Assembly: GCA_003435055.1 (NCBI GenBank)
Contig: QUMM01000002.1
Location: 1-64,000 of the forward strand
DNA: 64,000 bases
From: Lachnospiraceae bacterium OF09-6
GTDB lineage: Bacteria; Bacillota; Clostridia; Lachnospirales; Lachnospiraceae
Reading direction: 5' to 3'
This document shows, in pieces, positions 16,314 through 23,531 of the stretch. Made by a program: the position numbers and the translations under genes. The notes beneath the pieces are model-generated. The model saw only the letters and a list, made by a program, of their open reading frames with translations. It was not told where the DNA came from and searched no databases. Each line of letters starts with the position of its first letter. The stretch's first letter is position 1.

Positions 16314-17786
16314 ATAGCACTTTATCATTTTTCAATCGCACAGATCAAGCGCAGCGCCGGTCAGAGCGCCATTGCCAGCGCAGCCTATCGAGCCGGGGAG
16401 CGTCTTTACAGCAGCTACTATGGAGAAGTCAGCGACTACACCAAAAAGGGCGGCGTGATCGCTTCGGAAATCATGCTGCCGCCCCATGCGCCGGAAATAT
16501 ATCTTGACCGGGCGACCCTCTGGAATGCTGTGGAGAACTGCGAGAAACATCCAAAAGCACAGCTTGCCTATTCCTTTGATATTGCCATGCAGAATGAATT
16601 GACGCTGGAAGAAAACATGGAGCTGGCGAGGAAGTTCGTACAGGAGCAGTTTGTGACAAAAGGCATGATTGCCGACCTTGCTTTTCACAGCCCGGAGAAA
16701 GAGGACGGCGGCATCCCTAACCCGCATTTTCATGTGATGACAACCATGCGCCCTTTGAACCCGGATGGCACATGGGGACAAAAACAGCGTCGGGAATATC
16801 TTCTTGATGAAGATGGAAACCGAATCCGGGATAAAAACGGCGATTATATGTTTAACGCTGTCCATACAACAGACTGGCATGAGCCGGAAACGCTGGAACA
16901 CTGGCGGGAGCAGTGGGCGGCTGCCGTTAATACAAAATTTGAGGAAAAAGGGCTGGATGTGCGTATCGACCACCGTTCCTATGTGCGGCAGGGGCTTGAC
17001 CTGATACCTACTGTCCACGAGGGAGCTAATGTCCGGCAGATGGAAGCAAAGGGCATCCGCACCGAGAAAGGGGAACTGAACCGCTGGATTAAAGCCACCA
17101 ACCGGCTCATGCAGGATGTGAGGAAGAAGATCAAAGCCCTGTTTGTCTGGATGGCAGAGGTAAAAGAAGAACTTTCCAAACCGCAGACACCGAGCCTTGC
17201 CGACCTGTTGATCGCTTATTACAACCAGCGCAACGCAGGGGCATGGAGCAATAAAGCCAGAACCGGAAACTTAAAGCAGTTTGCCGAAGCCGTCAATTAT
17301 CTGACGGAAAACAAGCTGCTCACATTAGAGGATTTGCAGGAGCGTCTTTCCTCTGTCAACGAAGAATTTGAAGCGTTAAGCGACTCCATGAAAAAGAAAT
17401 CTGCCCGGATAAAGGAATTGCAGGAATTGATACGGGAGGGCGAGAATTACCAGCGGCTAAAACCTGTTCATACGGAATTGAACAATATCAAGTTTAAGAA
17501 ACAGAGGGAGAAATTTGAAACATCCCACGATGCGGAGTTACGGCTGTTTTATGCCGCCCGCCGTATTTTGAAAGAAAAACTGGACGGAAAACCCATTGCC
17601 CTGAAAGCATGGAAACAGGAATACGCACAGTTAAAAACAGAGTATGCCGAACTGTCTCCGCAGCACAAGCCACTCCGGGAGGAAGTCATACGGCTACGGC
17701 AGGTGCAGAACGCCGTAGATACCGCACTGCGCCGGAGGGAGCAGCCACAGGCAGTACAGAGAAAGAAACATGAGATGGAGCTATGA
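16314..17786 (+). CDS. MobA/MobL-family (MOBQ) relaxase with an ATA start
   Basis: A relaxase of about 490 residues. The N-terminal domain begins IALYHFSIAQIKRSAGQSAI, followed by SAAYRAGERLYSSYYGE and the metal-binding histidine motif NPHFHVMTTMRPL. A long helical C-terminal part follows. It nicks oriT for conjugal transfer. Homologues begin at the position of ATA 16314, and the frame is closed by a TGA at 16305-16307, so no ATG, GTG or TTG can serve until residue 48 (GTG). The ribosome site AGAAAGGCGG upstream suits the ATA. A base error at this codon is possible. Confidence 0.85.
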   Translation: MALYHFSIAQIKRSAGQSAIASAAYRAGERLYSSYYGEVSDYTKKGGVIASEIMLPPHAPEIYLDRATLWNAVENCEKHPKAQLAYSFDIAMQNELTLEENMELARKFVQEQFVTKGMIADLAFHSPEKEDGGIPNPHFHVMTTMRPLNPDGTWGQKQRREYLLDEDGNRIRDKNGDYMFNAVHTTDWHEPETLEHWREQWAAAVNTKFEEKGLDVRIDHRSYVRQGLDLIPTVHEGANVRQMEAKGIRTEKGELNRWIKATNRLMQDVRKKIKALFVWMAEVKEELSKPQTPSLADLLIAYYNQRNAGAWSNKARTGNLKQFAEAVNYLTENKLLTLEDLQERLSSVNEEFEALSDSMKKKSARIKELQELIREGENYQRLKPVHTELNNIKFKKQREKFETSHDAELRLFYAARRILKEKLDGKPIALKAWKQEYAQLKTEYAELSPQHKPLREEVIRLRQVQNAVDTALRRREQPQAVQRKKHEMEL

Positions 17787-17833
17787 TATAATCGGCAGCT
17801 TTACCGCTACCAGTATTTTTATGGAGGGAGCAT

Positions 17834-18574
17834 TTGAATGTATTTGAAGCGGTGAAACAGTCTGTTACCACTCGGCAGGCTGCTTCATTCTATGGAATCC
17901 GGGTGGGGAGAAACGGCATGGTCTGCTGTCCATTCCACAATGACCGCACGCCCAGCATGAAAGTGGACAGCCGCTTTTACTGCTTCGGCTGCGGGGCTTC
18001 CGGGGATGTGATCGACTTTGCCGCTTTGCTGCATGGATTGGGGAAACGGGAAGCTGCGGTCAGGCTTGCGGAGGACTTCGGCGTTTCCTATGAGAAATCC
18101 GGCAATGCGCCGCCAGATAGGAAGCGTCACAACAGGTCACAGCCCCGACAAAAATCAGCGGAGCAGAGATTTCAGGAAACGGAACGGTATTGTTTCCGGG
18201 TGCTATGCGATTATCTGCGCCTGCTGGAGCATTGGAAAACAGCACACGCCCCACAGCCGCAGGATGCCATCTGGCATCCTCTTTTTGTGGAAGCGTTGCA
18301 GAGGATAAGCTACACAGAATACCTTTTGGATATTTTGTTATACGGAGAAATAGAAGAAAAAGCGGCATTGATCGCCGCACAGGGAAAGGAGGTGTTGCGG
18401 CTTGAACAGCGAATTTCAGAGCTTGCCGCCGGAAACGCAGGAAGCGGTCAAAAGGACGATGGACACAATGGAACCGGCGCAGACACCGGCAGAAATCCGG
18501 GAAACATTAGAGGGGACGCAGAAAGGCGGCGTGAAGAACAGCATCCGAAACTGCCTGACGGTGTTCCAGCGTGA
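17834..18574 (+). CDS. CHC2 zinc-finger primase-like protein
   Basis: A 246-residue protein. Its N-terminus is a DnaG-type zinc finger with C31/C32, H35, C50 and C53 in CCPFHNDRTPS and FYCFGCGASGDVIDF. The catalytic Toprim domain is absent. The C-terminal half is a charged helical region. It is probably the primase or loader part of the element's replication module, together with the overlapping helicase gene. TTG 17834 is used after GGAGGGAGC. Its last 173 bases overlap the next gene in another frame, an unusually long overlap. Confidence 0.8.
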   Translation: MNVFEAVKQSVTTRQAASFYGIRVGRNGMVCCPFHNDRTPSMKVDSRFYCFGCGASGDVIDFAALLHGLGKREAAVRLAEDFGVSYEKSGNAPPDRKRHNRSQPRQKSAEQRFQETERYCFRVLCDYLRLLEHWKTAHAPQPQDAIWHPLFVEALQRISYTEYLLDILLYGEIEEKAALIAAQGKEVLRLEQRISELAAGNAGSGQKDDGHNGTGADTGRNPGNIRGDAERRREEQHPKLPDGVPA

Positions 18575-19799
18575 CCCTCTGTTTCGCGGGGCGCTGCGCC
18601 TGAACCTTTTGACGGAGCAGATTGACATTGTGAAGCCGCTGGGCTGGGAGCGCACCAGTACCACGCTGACCGACATGGACATGAACTACCTGCTTTTGTA
18701 TCTGGAAGAAAATTACGGGCTTACCAGCGAGAAAAAGGTGCAGAGCGCCATCAAGATTGTTGCCAATGAAAACCGCTACCATCCAGTCAGGGATTACCTG
18801 AACAGCCTGCAATGGGACGGCACAGAGCGCATCCGTTACGCCCTGCATCACTTTCTGGGAGCCGATACGGACGAATACACCTATGAAGCCTTGAAACTGT
18901 TCCTGATGGGAGCCATCCGGCGGGTATTCAGACCGGGGAGCAAGTTTGAGGTCATGCTCTGTCTGGTTGGTGGTCAGGGAGCCGGGAAATCTACCTTTTT
19001 CCGGCTGCTGGCAGGCAGGGACGAATGGTTTTCAGACGATTTGAAAAAGCTGGACGATGAAAATGTGTACCGCAAGCTGCAAGGGCATTGGATTATCGAG
19101 ATGTCGGAGATGATTGCCACAGCCAACGCCAAGAGTATTGAGGAAATCAAGTCATTCTTAAGCCGCCAGAAAGAAACCTACAAAGTGCCGTATGAGACAC
19201 ATCCGGCAGACCGGCTGCGGCAATGTGTATTTGGAGGGACGACCAACCGGCAGGACTTTTTGCCCCGTGACCGCACCGGCAACCGGCGCTTTCTCCCCGT
19301 GACGGTGTACCCGGAACGGGCGGAGGTTCACATACTGGACGATGAAGCGGCGGCGAGGGCGTATATCGAACAGATGTGGGCGGAAGCCATGACGGTTTAT
19401 CGCAGTGGGAAGTATAAGCTGTCATTCAGCATGGAAATGAACCGATACCTGAACGCCCACCAGCAGGACTTTATGCAGGAAGACACACAGGCCGGCATGA
19501 TCTACGCCTATTTGGAGGACTACACCGGCGACAGGGTATGTTCCAAGCAGCTTTATGAGGAAGCGCTGGGGAACTTAAATTCCCCGGCAGACTGGGAGAC
19601 ACGGGCAATCTGCGAGATTATGAATACCGGCATTGCGGGCGGCATCATACAGGGCTGGGTAGCCTACAAAAGCCCGAAGCGGTATAAGAAATACGGTTCT
19701 CAAAAAGGCTGGGAGCGTGTCAACCAAGCTCCGCCGGAGGGGGACGGTTTTCAGGAAATCACGGAAGAAGAAGCCCGGCAAATGGAACTTCCATTCTGA
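18402..19799 (+). CDS. VirE/VapE-family P-loop ATPase (replication helicase-like)
   Basis: A 465-residue protein with the VirE domain. It has a P-loop GGQGAGKSTFF near residues 190-200, then FSDDLKKLDD, a Walker B-like HWIIEMSEM, and GGTTNRQDFLPRDRTGNRRF, which carries the sensor and arginine-finger residues. This superfamily 3-like ATPase serves as a replication helicase in phage islands and integrative elements. TTG 18402 has a strong AGGAGGTG site inside the primase gene. Iterated GGTTGAC sites follow immediately, making this a likely initiator for the element's own replication. Confidence 0.85.
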   Translation: MNSEFQSLPPETQEAVKRTMDTMEPAQTPAEIRETLEGTQKGGVKNSIRNCLTVFQRDPLFRGALRLNLLTEQIDIVKPLGWERTSTTLTDMDMNYLLLYLEENYGLTSEKKVQSAIKIVANENRYHPVRDYLNSLQWDGTERIRYALHHFLGADTDEYTYEALKLFLMGAIRRVFRPGSKFEVMLCLVGGQGAGKSTFFRLLAGRDEWFSDDLKKLDDENVYRKLQGHWIIEMSEMIATANAKSIEEIKSFLSRQKETYKVPYETHPADRLRQCVFGGTTNRQDFLPRDRTGNRRFLPVTVYPERAEVHILDDEAAARAYIEQMWAEAMTVYRSGKYKLSFSMEMNRYLNAHQQDFMQEDTQAGMIYAYLEDYTGDRVCSKQLYEEALGNLNSPADWETRAICEIMNTGIAGGIIQGWVAYKSPKRYKKYGSQKGWERVNQAPPEGDGFQEITEEEARQMELPF

Positions 19800-19993
19800 A
19801 AAGCCACCGGTTGACAGTTTGGTTGACGCTTTGGTTGACAGCCGGTTGACGGGGAAAAGCCTGATATTTGGGGCATTTCTCTCCTTTGTCAACCATGTCA
19901 ACCAAGAAATCAAAGAAAAAGTAAAAAGTAATAATAGAGCGCCTATGGATTGTTTTAAAAGTCTTTTCTGCCGGTTGACACGGTTTGGTTGAC
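19719..19993. repeat. iterons: nine copies of GGTTGAC, candidate replication origin
   Basis: GGTTGAC starts at 19809, 19821, 19833, 19844, 19973 and 19987. The inverse GTCAACC starts at 19719, 19888 and 19897. The first four are 11-12 bp apart, one helical turn each. An AT-rich stretch (19910-19960) lies between the clusters. The position right after the helicase gene fits an origin or an initiator-binding region. Confidence 0.65.
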
Positions 19994-20069
19994 ACGGAGA
20001 CAGTCTGCGGCTGTACACCTGTCTGACATTCCCTTGTCGGGCATATTTCATTTATGGAGGTAACTGCCT

Positions 20070-20255
20070 ATGGCAAAAAGCAAAAACGAGAGCAATAACA
20101 AAAACAGCGGCACCCTGCTTACCGAAAAAGACGGCACCCAGTATTTTGTCATGGGGAAAGTCCGTATCAAGGTATCGGAGCATTTCGCACAGGATGGGAA
20201 GCCGCTTGACAGCCTGCTGGAAGATGTGATCCAGCACGCTGCCGCCGCTTCCTGA
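20070..20255 (+). CDS. TnpW family transposon-encoded protein
   Basis: A 61-residue protein with the TnpW-like core TQYFVMGKVRIKVSEHF followed by LDSLLEDVIQHAA. These proteins are encoded just upstream of the serine recombinase in Tn4451-like elements; their role is unknown, with regulation of excision suspected. ATG 20070 follows TGGAGGTAA. Confidence 0.7.
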   Translation: MAKSKNESNNKNSGTLLTEKDGTQYFVMGKVRIKVSEHFAQDGKPLDSLLEDVIQHAAAAS

Positions 20256-20284
20256 AAAAATACGGAATAACGACTGTCAATCAG

Positions 20285-20334
20285 CCCACGCTTATGATAT
20301 ACTTGTACCAGCGAGTATTGTATAAGCGTGGGTT
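20285..20334. promoter_or_regulatory. inverted repeat upstream of the recombinase gene
   Basis: CCCACGCTTAT at 20285-20295 and ATAAGCGTGGG at 20322-20332 are inverse copies. The 16-mer TGTATAAGCGTGGGTT at 20319-20334 also occurs in inverse orientation at 7964-7979, near the element's left end. It is likely a protein binding site controlling recombinase expression or recombination direction. Confidence 0.5.
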
Positions 20335-20362
20335 GTTTCTTTTAGAAGGAGGATTTTTAACC

Positions 20363-21985
20363 GTGAAACAACCATACAATACAACGATTTATAACACTGC
20401 ACTATATTTGAGATTGAGCCGTGACGATGAATTACAGGGGGAAAGCGGCAGTATCCAGACCCAGCGCATGATGCTTAGACAGTATGCCGCAGAGCATGGG
20501 CTGACCGTTGTAGACGAGTACATTGACGACGGATGGAGTGGGACAAATTTCGAGCGTCCAAGTTTCCAAAGGATGATTGATGACATCGAAGACGGGAAAA
20601 TCAACTGCGTTGTCACAAAGGACTTATCCCGTCTGGGAAGAAACTATATCCTGACCGGTCAGTACACGGAAATCTATTTCCCCAGCAAGGGAGTACGCTA
20701 CATTGCCATCAATGACAATGTGGACACCATCAACGGAGAAAGCGAGCTTGCACCGTTCTTAAACATCCTGAATGAAATGCACGCCCGACAGACCAGCAAA
20801 AAGGTCAAGGCTGCCATGCACACAAGATTTGCCAATGGCGCACACTATGGAGCCTATGCACCGCTGGGCTATGTAAAAGACCCGGACAAAAAAGGTCATC
20901 TTCTGATCGACCCGGAAACACGCTGGATTGTAGAGAAGATTTTTGACCTTGCTGTACACGGGCGTGGAGCCGCCAGCATTACACGGATTCTGGTGGAGGA
21001 AAAAGTACCTACCCCCGGCTGGCTGAACTATGAAAGATACGGGACTTTCGCCAATATCTACGCCGGTGCGCCCGCAGAAAAAGCCTATGCGTGGACGATT
21101 GCACAGGTCAAGAGCATTTTGAAAGAGGAAACCTACATCGGTCACAGCGTTCACAACAAGCAGAGCAACATTTCATTCAAGAACAAGAAAAAGGTGCGGA
21201 AGCCGCAGGAAGAATGGTATCGTGTGGAAAATACCCACGAAGCCATCATTTCCGAAGAAGTGTTCCAAAAAGTTCAAGAGCTGATTGCAAGCAGACGCAG
21301 GAAACGCAGAAACGGTACGACACAGATTTTCGCAGGATTGATAAAATGTGCAGACTGCGGATGGTCTTTAGCCTATGGGGAAAACAAGCAGAACAAAAAC
21401 CCATACGGGTACTACCATTGCAGCAAGAACGGACAGGGATTACGCCAGTGTTCCATGCACTATATCCGCTATGATGTACTGTATGCCTATGTGCTTGCAA
21501 GACTGCAATACTGGTCTATGCTGGCACAGAAAGATGAGGACAAGCTGCTGAAACGGCTGCTCAATGTCAGCGACAGGGAAAGGAACTCTGCGAAGAAAAA
21601 GCAGGCTGCGGAGCTGAAAAAGGCAGAGAAGCGTAAAGCCGAGGTTGACGGGCTGTTTGCTAAAATGTATGAGGACTGGTCTGCCGGACGCATAACCGAG
21701 TATAACTTCAATATGCTGTCCGAGAAGTACCAGAACGAGCAAAAGGAGCTTGAAACAAAAATAAGACAGCTTCACGAAATGATGGAAGCCGCCGTACAGA
21801 CCGCAGCGGATGCTGAAAAGTGGATTGCCCTAATGAAACAGTATGTCAACCCTGTGGAGCTGACCGCCGAACTTCTGAACACTCTAATTGAAAAAATAAC
21901 CGTCCACGAAGCTGTCAAGGGCGAGGATGGAAGCCGTGAGCAGGAAGTAGAAATCTACTACCGCTTCATCGGCAAAATCGACTGA
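20363..21985 (+). CDS. large serine recombinase (integrase/excisionase of the element)
   Basis: A 540-residue recombinase. The resolvase domain has the catalytic serine S19 in YLRLSRDDELQGESGSIQTQ. Next come a recombinase domain and a zinc ribbon (CADCGWSL ... YYHCSKNGQG), then a coiled coil of about 100 residues. A DUF4368-like C-terminus (LLNTLIEKITVHEAV) closes it. It is the TndX/TnpX-like enzyme expected to have inserted the element. GTG 20363 has AGAAGGAGG upstream. The gene ends 42 bases before attR, the usual place for such an integrase. Confidence 0.95.
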   Translation: MKQPYNTTIYNTALYLRLSRDDELQGESGSIQTQRMMLRQYAAEHGLTVVDEYIDDGWSGTNFERPSFQRMIDDIEDGKINCVVTKDLSRLGRNYILTGQYTEIYFPSKGVRYIAINDNVDTINGESELAPFLNILNEMHARQTSKKVKAAMHTRFANGAHYGAYAPLGYVKDPDKKGHLLIDPETRWIVEKIFDLAVHGRGAASITRILVEEKVPTPGWLNYERYGTFANIYAGAPAEKAYAWTIAQVKSILKEETYIGHSVHNKQSNISFKNKKKVRKPQEEWYRVENTHEAIISEEVFQKVQELIASRRRKRRNGTTQIFAGLIKCADCGWSLAYGENKQNKNPYGYYHCSKNGQGLRQCSMHYIRYDVLYAYVLARLQYWSMLAQKDEDKLLKRLLNVSDRERNSAKKKQAAELKKAEKRKAEVDGLFAKMYEDWSAGRITEYNFNMLSEKYQNEQKELETKIRQLHEMMEAAVQTAADAEKWIALMKQYVNPVELTAELLNTLIEKITVHEAVKGEDGSREQEVEIYYRFIGKID

Positions 21986-22014
21986 CCTTTCTTTTTTTAC
22001 CCAACAATATCTTT

Positions 22015-22042
22015 AATTAAGGGAAACGGGAGAAACTTATCC
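22015..22042 (+). other. attR of the integrated element
   Basis: Element sequence TTAAGGGAAAC meets the shared GGGA at 22028-22031 and then host sequence GAAACTTATCC. Host codons resume in frame as GETYPDIDK. Confidence 0.8.
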
Positions 22043-22361
22043 TGATATTGATAAGTGTGACAAGCTGGCAAAATACTATGGCGTTACGATAGATTCACTT
22101 GTTCATCAGGACAATAAAGTCGATGATATAAAGATTGCTCCTGCCCCGATAGGTAAGCATTTATGGGGGACAGTCACTATCGGCAGCAAAGGTCAGATTG
22201 TAATACCGAAAGCGGCAAGAGAAACATTTGAACTAAATGAAGGCGATAGATTAGTTGTTCTCGGGGATGATGCAGAAGGCATTGCTCTTGTTAAGGCAGA
22301 TGTCTTTGAACAGCGAGTGCAAGAAGCATTAAAATTGAGTAGGCAAATGACAAATGAATGA
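22028..22361 (+). pseudogene. XRE/AbrB-type regulator, C-terminal half
   Basis: The frame reads GETYPDIDKCDKLAKYYG and so completes the Xre domain begun at 7816. It then gives a SpoVT/AbrB domain, TVTIGSKGQIVIPKAARE with LNEGDRLVVLGDD, and a helical tail ending QMTNE at the TGA 22359-22361. It is cut off from its promoter and start by the inserted element. Before insertion the protein would have been a two-domain regulator. Confidence 0.85.
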
Positions 22362-22377
22362 AATGGAGGTGCATACA

Positions 22378-22593
22378 ATGAAATGCCCTGAATGTGGTAA
22401 AGAGATGCGTGATGGATACTTGTTTTGCAGCAAAGATGGTGCTTTTAGCTTTGCAAATAACGTACCGGGAGTATTTGAAAATGCGAAAAATGCAGAGGGC
22501 TTTGTGAAAATCACAGAGCTTAAACCAAGTCATAGAACAAGGATAGCTGCTTCAATTTGTGAAGAGTGCAAAACAGTTATATTTAAGTATTAA
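22378..22593 (+). CDS. DUF6487-like small zinc-binding protein
   Basis: A 71-residue protein with two CxxC motifs, MKCPECGKEMRDGYLF at the start and ICEECKTVIFKY at the end, forming a zinc ribbon. It follows the regulator's C-terminal half by 16 bases with the site GGAGGTGC, so both were one operon before the element inserted. The function is unknown. ATG 22378 is chosen over 22354 for its ribosome site. Confidence 0.75.
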   Translation: MKCPECGKEMRDGYLFCSKDGAFSFANNVPGVFENAKNAEGFVKITELKPSHRTRIAASICEECKTVIFKY

Positions 22594-22623
22594 GCAGTTA
22601 CAATTCAATAAAGAAATTATGAG

Positions 22624-22662
22624 ACAGTCTTACGAAATCAAACGTAAGGCTGTTATTTTTTT
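22624..22662 (+). terminator. intrinsic terminator
   Basis: ACAGTCTTACG pairs with CGTAAGGCTGT and is followed by TATTTTTTT. It ends the zinc-ribbon protein transcript. Confidence 0.85.
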
Positions 22663-22794
22663 CGAGCCTGCAAATAAAAAGTCAAGGCTAAATTGAAAGA
22701 ACATTGAAAATTTTATACAGGTTAGGGTTAAATACCTTAGCGGCTATTTTTTTATCCTTTTTTGGGTAATGGATGTAGAAAGAAGGTGAGAACA

Positions 22795-22940
22795 TTGAAG
22801 ATAAAGAAGGTGGATGACAAGCCAATGGTCATTCACACCAAGGAGAAAGCCAAGATTCATGCCCACGAGCCAAAGGAAGCTAAGATTAAAGGCAGCAACA
22901 TCTATACAGTAGAGAGAGGTCCTAAGACTATCGGTGCAAC
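22795..22940 (+). pseudogene. N-terminal fragment of a CD1108-like conjugative-element protein
   Basis: From TTG 22795, after AGAAGGTGAG, the frame reads KIKKVDDKPMVIHTKEKAK, then IHAHEPKEAKIKGSNIYTVE. This is the opening of a protein family carried by Tn1549-like conjugative elements. After about 47 residues it runs into an IS91 transposase fragment. With the sortase scrap at 7471-7713, it shows that a conjugative element once occupied this locus. Confidence 0.6.
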
Positions 22941-23400
22941 TACCATGTACGTATGCACCGTATCGTTTCCGGTGCAGGGCTTATTTCTGACTATAAGATC
23001 CGGAAGGGAAAGAAAAACTTCTTTCTCCGGGTGGAAGTCCTGCGGGATAAGTTCAAGGGTAAATTTCTCGCAGGACTGCAGTCATTCTTTCAAAACAGAC
23101 AGTTGTATTTTTTAGCTTCCTGTGAAAAACTGCGCAATTTTTATGAATGGTCTGAATTCCGGAATTCCCTTTATCAAAAGGATTGGTGCCCTTATGTCAA
23201 AGAAACTTTCAATGGCTTTGGCAATGCCATTGAATATCTGGGCAGGTATACTCATAAGGTCGCCATATCGAACAGCCGTATCCTGTCAATAAATGAATAG
23301 CAGGTAACTTTTTCTGCAAGAAGCAGAACACCTGGTAAATCATGCAGGACAGTCACTCTGGATAACACGGAATTCATTCGCCGTTATCTGATGCAGAAAA
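22941..23400 (+). pseudogene. IS91-family transposase fragment
   Basis: The frame through 22953-23300 has the IS91-type Y2 transposase core: HRIVSGAGLISDYKIRKGKK, FFQNRQLYFL, and IEYLGRYTHKVAISNSRIL with the tyrosine region. After an in-frame TAG (23298-23300) the same frame continues as QVTFSARSRTPG and TLDNTEFIRRYLM. Both ends are missing, so it is a dead remnant. Confidence 0.8.
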
Positions 23401-23455
23401 TACATCCTTTCACGTACCTGCCAGGCTCAAATAAAAAAGTATGGTGGAACCCTTA

Positions 23456-23484
23456 TTGCTTTTAAAGGTAAAAGTGGGTATACT
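23456..23484 (+). promoter_or_regulatory. sigma-A type promoter of the Fic gene
   Basis: TTGCTT at 23456-23461 and TATACT at 23479-23484 are separated by 17 bp, about 48 bases before the Fic start codon. Confidence 0.65.
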
Positions 23485-23531
23485 ATACGTGACAAAGAAG
23501 AAAAATAAGACTATGAAGCGAGGTTGTGGAT

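Larger units (their letters stand above)
7923..22031 (+). mobile_element. integrative mobilizable element of about 14.1 kb in a regulator gene
   Basis: The boundaries come from the split XRE/AbrB gene. Host codons continue exactly across the shared GGGA at 7923-7926 and 22028-22031. The element encodes a two-component system, an SnoaL-like protein, an ABC transporter, DUF6076, an HTH protein, DUF3847, a MOBQ relaxase with an oriT, a CHC2 primase, a VirE-like helicase with iterons, TnpW and a large serine recombinase. There is no coupling ATPase or type IV secretion gene, so it would need a helper for transfer. It is visibly richer in G+C than the flanks. Confidence 0.9.

Noticed and set aside
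16332..17018. Minus-strand 228-residue frame within the relaxase gene
   Set aside because: The plus-strand frame has complete relaxase motifs; this one has no start signal or family.
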